Shown here one piece after another: positions 6,156-7,926 of a stretch of 7,926 nucleotides of DNA. The DNA comes from Proteobacteria bacterium UBA6492 (GTDB lineage: Bacteria > Pseudomonadota > Gammaproteobacteria > UBA6429 > Thiohalophilaceae). Position 1 is the stretch's first letter, and each line of letters starts with the position of its first letter. A program made the translations under genes and the position numbers. The notes beneath the pieces are model-generated. The model was not told the origin of the DNA. It saw only the letters and a program-made list of their open reading frames with translations, and did not search any database. The DNA lies in contig DJMK01000120.1 in NCBI GenBank assembly GCA_002436485.1, positions 21,342 to 29,267 of the forward strand. Reading direction: 5' to 3'.

Positions 6156-6248
6156 ATGATTAACAAATCAGCAGTTAATGCCTCTTTGCATCACCAGCGC
6201 CCGCTGGGTCTATCGCTATTGCTACTCCTGCCCGGCCGGGCAGACTAA
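6156..6248 (+). CDS. leuL: Leucine leader peptide controlling leuA
   Basis: A 30-codon open frame whose second half is a run of Leu codons: positions 17, 19 and 21-25 read CTG, CTA, CTA, TTG, CTA, CTC, CTG (LGLSLLLLL), then PGRAD and TAA. Seven Leu in nine codons just upstream of a leucine-biosynthesis gene, with three uses of CTA (usually a rare Leu codon in proteobacteria), is the classic sign of a leader peptide sensed by ribosome stalling when charged tRNA-Leu is scarce. Only a weak, distant AGG precedes the ATG, and the promoter predicts initiation at that very ATG, so it may be translated as a leaderless message. The leuA start lies 91 bases after its stop. Confidence 0.82.
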   Translation: MINKSAVNASLHHQRPLGLSLLLLLPGRAD

Positions 6249-6332
6249 ATTCACACCAGCGCAGTTTGCGCAATTCAACAAGCCGATTTTTTAACGTATG
6301 ATGATGCAGCCTGAATGCAGGCCGCAGGAGTA
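6223..6332 (+). promoter_or_regulatory. Candidate translational attenuator: Leu codons pair with the leuA ribosome binding site
   Basis: TACTCCTGC (6223-6231, inside the Leu-codon run) is the exact reverse complement of GCAGGAGTA (6324-6332), which contains the leuA Shine-Dalgarno. After a CC bulge, GGCC (6234-6237) can pair with GGCC (6320-6323), giving 13 pairs. Two local hairpins compete with this helix. One is CTGCCC/GGGCAG around GGCC (6228-6243). The other is TGC-A-GCCTG/CAGGC-C-GCA (6305-6326, one mismatch), which would leave GGAG (6327-6330) free. A ribosome stalled on the Leu codons would cover the anti-Shine-Dalgarno strand and open leuA; a ribosome reaching the stop would not. A six-T run at 6287-6292 has no stem directly before it, so a transcription terminator is not evident. 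The pairings are seen; the mechanism is inferred. Confidence 0.5.
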
Positions 6333-6339
6333 CAGGAAC

Positions 6340-7887
6340 ATGAGCGATCAATTAATCATATTTGACACCACCTTGCGCGATGGTGAACAAAGCCCCGGTG
6401 CGTCCATGACCAAGGAAGAAAAGGTCCGTATTGCCAAGGCGTTGGAGAAAATGCGTGTTGACGTCATCGAGGCAGGCTTTCCCATTGCCAGCCCTGGTGA
6501 CTTTGATGCTGTTCACGCAGTGGCCAGCGTCATCAAGGACAGTACCGTTTGTGGCTTGTCCCGTGCGCTGGACAAGGACATCGAACGTGCCGGTGAAGCC
6601 ATCAAGCCGGCAAACTCGGGCCGTATACATACCTTTATTGCGACCTCGCCAATTCATATGAAGATGAAGCTGCGCATGGATCCTGACCAGGTGCTGGAGC
6701 AGGCGGTCAAGGCGGTGAAAAAGGCACGCCAGTATACGGATAACGTCGAATTTTCGCCGGAAGATGCCGGTCGCTCCGAGGTGGATTTCCTGTGCCGGGT
6801 ACTGGAAGCGGTCATCGATGCCGGTGCCGGCACCCTGAACATTCCTGACACGGTGGGTTACAACGTACCGGAACAATTTGGCGGTCTGATTCGAAATCTG
6901 CGTGAAAAAATCCCTAATTCAGACAAGGCGGTTTTCTCGGTGCATTGTCATAACGACCTGGGCCTGGCAGTAGCCAACTCGTTGTCGGCGGTCATGAACG
7001 GCGCCCGGCAGGTCGAGTGTACTATCAACGGTCTCGGTGAACGTGCGGGCAATGCCTCGCTGGAAGAAATCGTCATGGCCGTCAAAACCCGTAAGGATAT
7101 TTTCCCCTGCAATGTCGATCACCTCGATACCACGCAGATTGTTTCTACCTCACGCCTGGTGTCGGGCATTACCGGTTTCGCGGTACAACCCAACAAGGCC
7201 ATTGTCGGGGCGAACGCGTTTGCGCATGAATCGGGTATTCACCAGGACGGGGTATTAAAGAGTCGCGAGACTTACGAGATCATGCGTGCCCAGGACGTCG
7301 GCTGGTCAACGAACCGTATGGTACTGGGTAAACACTCTGGCCGTAATGCATTTAAGACCCGTCTCAAAGAGCTGGGCGTGGAATTCGCATCAGAAGCTGA
7401 GCTGAATGACGCGTTTGGTCGTTTCAAGGACCTGGCGGATAAAAAACATGAAATTTACGATGATGACTTACAGGCGCTGGTGACCGATGCCAACATGGAG
7501 GCGGAAAACGAGCGTATCAAGCTGGTTGCGCTGAAAGTTTGCAGTGAAACCGGCGAGACACCGAATGCGGATGTCGCCATCATGGTGGATGACCAGGAAC
7601 ACTCAGCCAGTTCGGAAGGTGGTGGGCCAGTGGACGCCTCGTTCAAGGCCATCGAATCGGTCGTCAATAGCGGTAGCGAGTTATTGTTGTACTCGGTGAA
7701 CAACATTACCAGTGGCACCGATTCGCAGGGTGAAGTGACTGTGCGACTAAAAAAGAATGGCCGCATTGTGAATGGACAAGGTTCGGATACCGACATCGTG
7801 ATTGCCTCGGCCAAGGCCTATATCAACGCACTGAATAAAGTGTTATCGGATGCAGAGCGTGCTCACCCACAAACAGGTGACGTGTAG
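6340..7887 (+). CDS. leuA: 2-isopropylmalate synthase
   Basis: Condenses 2-oxoisovalerate with acetyl-CoA to 2-isopropylmalate, the first committed step of leucine synthesis. It is 515 residues, close to E. coli LeuA (523). The catalytic TIM barrel starts with FDTTLRDGEQSPG (8-20, with Arg13 and Asp14 at the active site). The metal-binding HCHND is at 202-206 (His202, His204), followed by NGLGERAGNASLEEIVMA. GIHQDGVLK and the LGKHSGRNAF linker precede the C-terminal leucine-sensing domain (from about residue 390), which carries EGGGPVDASFKAIE, so allosteric inhibition by leucine is expected. I chose the ATG at 6340 because CAGGAG (6325-6330) precedes it at 9 bases and MSDQLIIFDTTLRDGEQ matches the family start. 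Three consecutive in-frame ATGs at 6298-6306 have no binding site. It is controlled by the leader region just upstream. Confidence 0.97.
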   Translation: MSDQLIIFDTTLRDGEQSPGASMTKEEKVRIAKALEKMRVDVIEAGFPIASPGDFDAVHAVASVIKDSTVCGLSRALDKDIERAGEAIKPANSGRIHTFIATSPIHMKMKLRMDPDQVLEQAVKAVKKARQYTDNVEFSPEDAGRSEVDFLCRVLEAVIDAGAGTLNIPDTVGYNVPEQFGGLIRNLREKIPNSDKAVFSVHCHNDLGLAVANSLSAVMNGARQVECTINGLGERAGNASLEEIVMAVKTRKDIFPCNVDHLDTTQIVSTSRLVSGITGFAVQPNKAIVGANAFAHESGIHQDGVLKSRETYEIMRAQDVGWSTNRMVLGKHSGRNAFKTRLKELGVEFASEAELNDAFGRFKDLADKKHEIYDDDLQALVTDANMEAENERIKLVALKVCSETGETPNADVAIMVDDQEHSASSEGGGPVDASFKAIESVVNSGSELLLYSVNNITSGTDSQGEVTVRLKKNGRIVNGQGSDTDIVIASAKAYINALNKVLSDAERAHPQTGDV

Positions 7888-7890
7888 CGT

Positions 7891-7926
7891 ATGCCACTGA
7901 CTGCCCGGCAAAAGGCCTGCCTGGAT
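7891..7926 (+). CDS. Start of an unidentified gene downstream of leuA (cut by window end)
   Basis: An ATG 3 bases after the leuA stop opens a frame reading MPLTARQKACLD to the window edge. AGGTGA (7874-7879) inside the end of leuA could serve as a distant ribosome binding site. The tight spacing suggests an operon with leuA. Twelve residues are too few to assign a family. Confidence 0.4.
   Translation, partial: MPLTARQKACLD

Noticed and set aside
6259..6292. GCGCA/TGCGC hairpin plus T run as a classical leuA attenuator terminator
   Set aside because: The 5-base-pair stem (6259-6271) ends 15 bases before the T run, so it lacks intrinsic-terminator geometry.
6178..6294. Alternative 38-codon frame overlapping leuL (MPLCITSARWVYR and onward)
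   Set aside because: No ribosome binding site, no recognisable features, and the overlapping frame has the diagnostic Leu run.
6298..6339. Longer LeuA starting at the triple ATG
   Set aside because: No ribosome binding site before it; the added residues do not resemble LeuA, and the region contains the real binding site for the ATG at 6340.

Overview
The window looks like a chromosomal segment of a gammaproteobacterium (a betaproteobacterium is less likely). I infer this from the gene order ilvB-ilvN-ilvC-psd-pssA-leuA, which I know as a conserved cluster in those groups, and from the protein sequences. No mobile element, CRISPR array, tRNA or rRNA is visible. Most of the content is core metabolism.

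Layout. On the minus strand at the left edge lie the start of an MIF-family tautomerase gene (cut by the window edge) and, just upstream of it, a secreted DUF4124 protein with its own promoter. The roughly 280-base divergent gap that follows holds that promoter and a terminator-like hairpin just before the ilvB ribosome binding site. Then come ilvB, ilvN and ilvC: both acetohydroxy acid synthase subunits and ketol-acid reductoisomerase, the first two steps of valine and isoleucine synthesis. A strong intrinsic terminator ends this unit. Next are a phosphatidylserine decarboxylase-like gene and pssA (phosphatidylserine synthase), the phosphatidylethanolamine branch of lipid synthesis. A small outer-membrane beta-barrel gene on the opposite strand overlaps the end of pssA by 11 bases and separates it from leuA (2-isopropylmalate synthase, the committed step to leucine). 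A second partial gene begins 3 bases after leuA.

The two most interesting points are these. (1) The region before leuA encodes a 30-residue leader peptide with seven Leu codons in nine. There is no convincing terminator between it and leuA. Instead, part of the Leu-codon run is perfectly complementary over 9 bases to the leuA Shine-Dalgarno region, with four more pairs after a 2-base bulge. This suggests translational rather than transcriptional attenuation by leucine. The best promoter would also start the RNA at the A of the leader ATG, making the leader peptide leaderless. (2) The Psd-like protein keeps the family fold signatures and the triad Asp, but has Thr where the self-cleaving Ser should be and Phe where the catalytic His should be. 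It is either a pseudoenzyme or a divergent enzyme.

Together the genes supply branched-chain amino acids and membrane phosphatidylethanolamine. IlvB, IlvN, IlvC and LeuA connect through 2-oxoisovalerate, the LeuA substrate made from the IlvC product.
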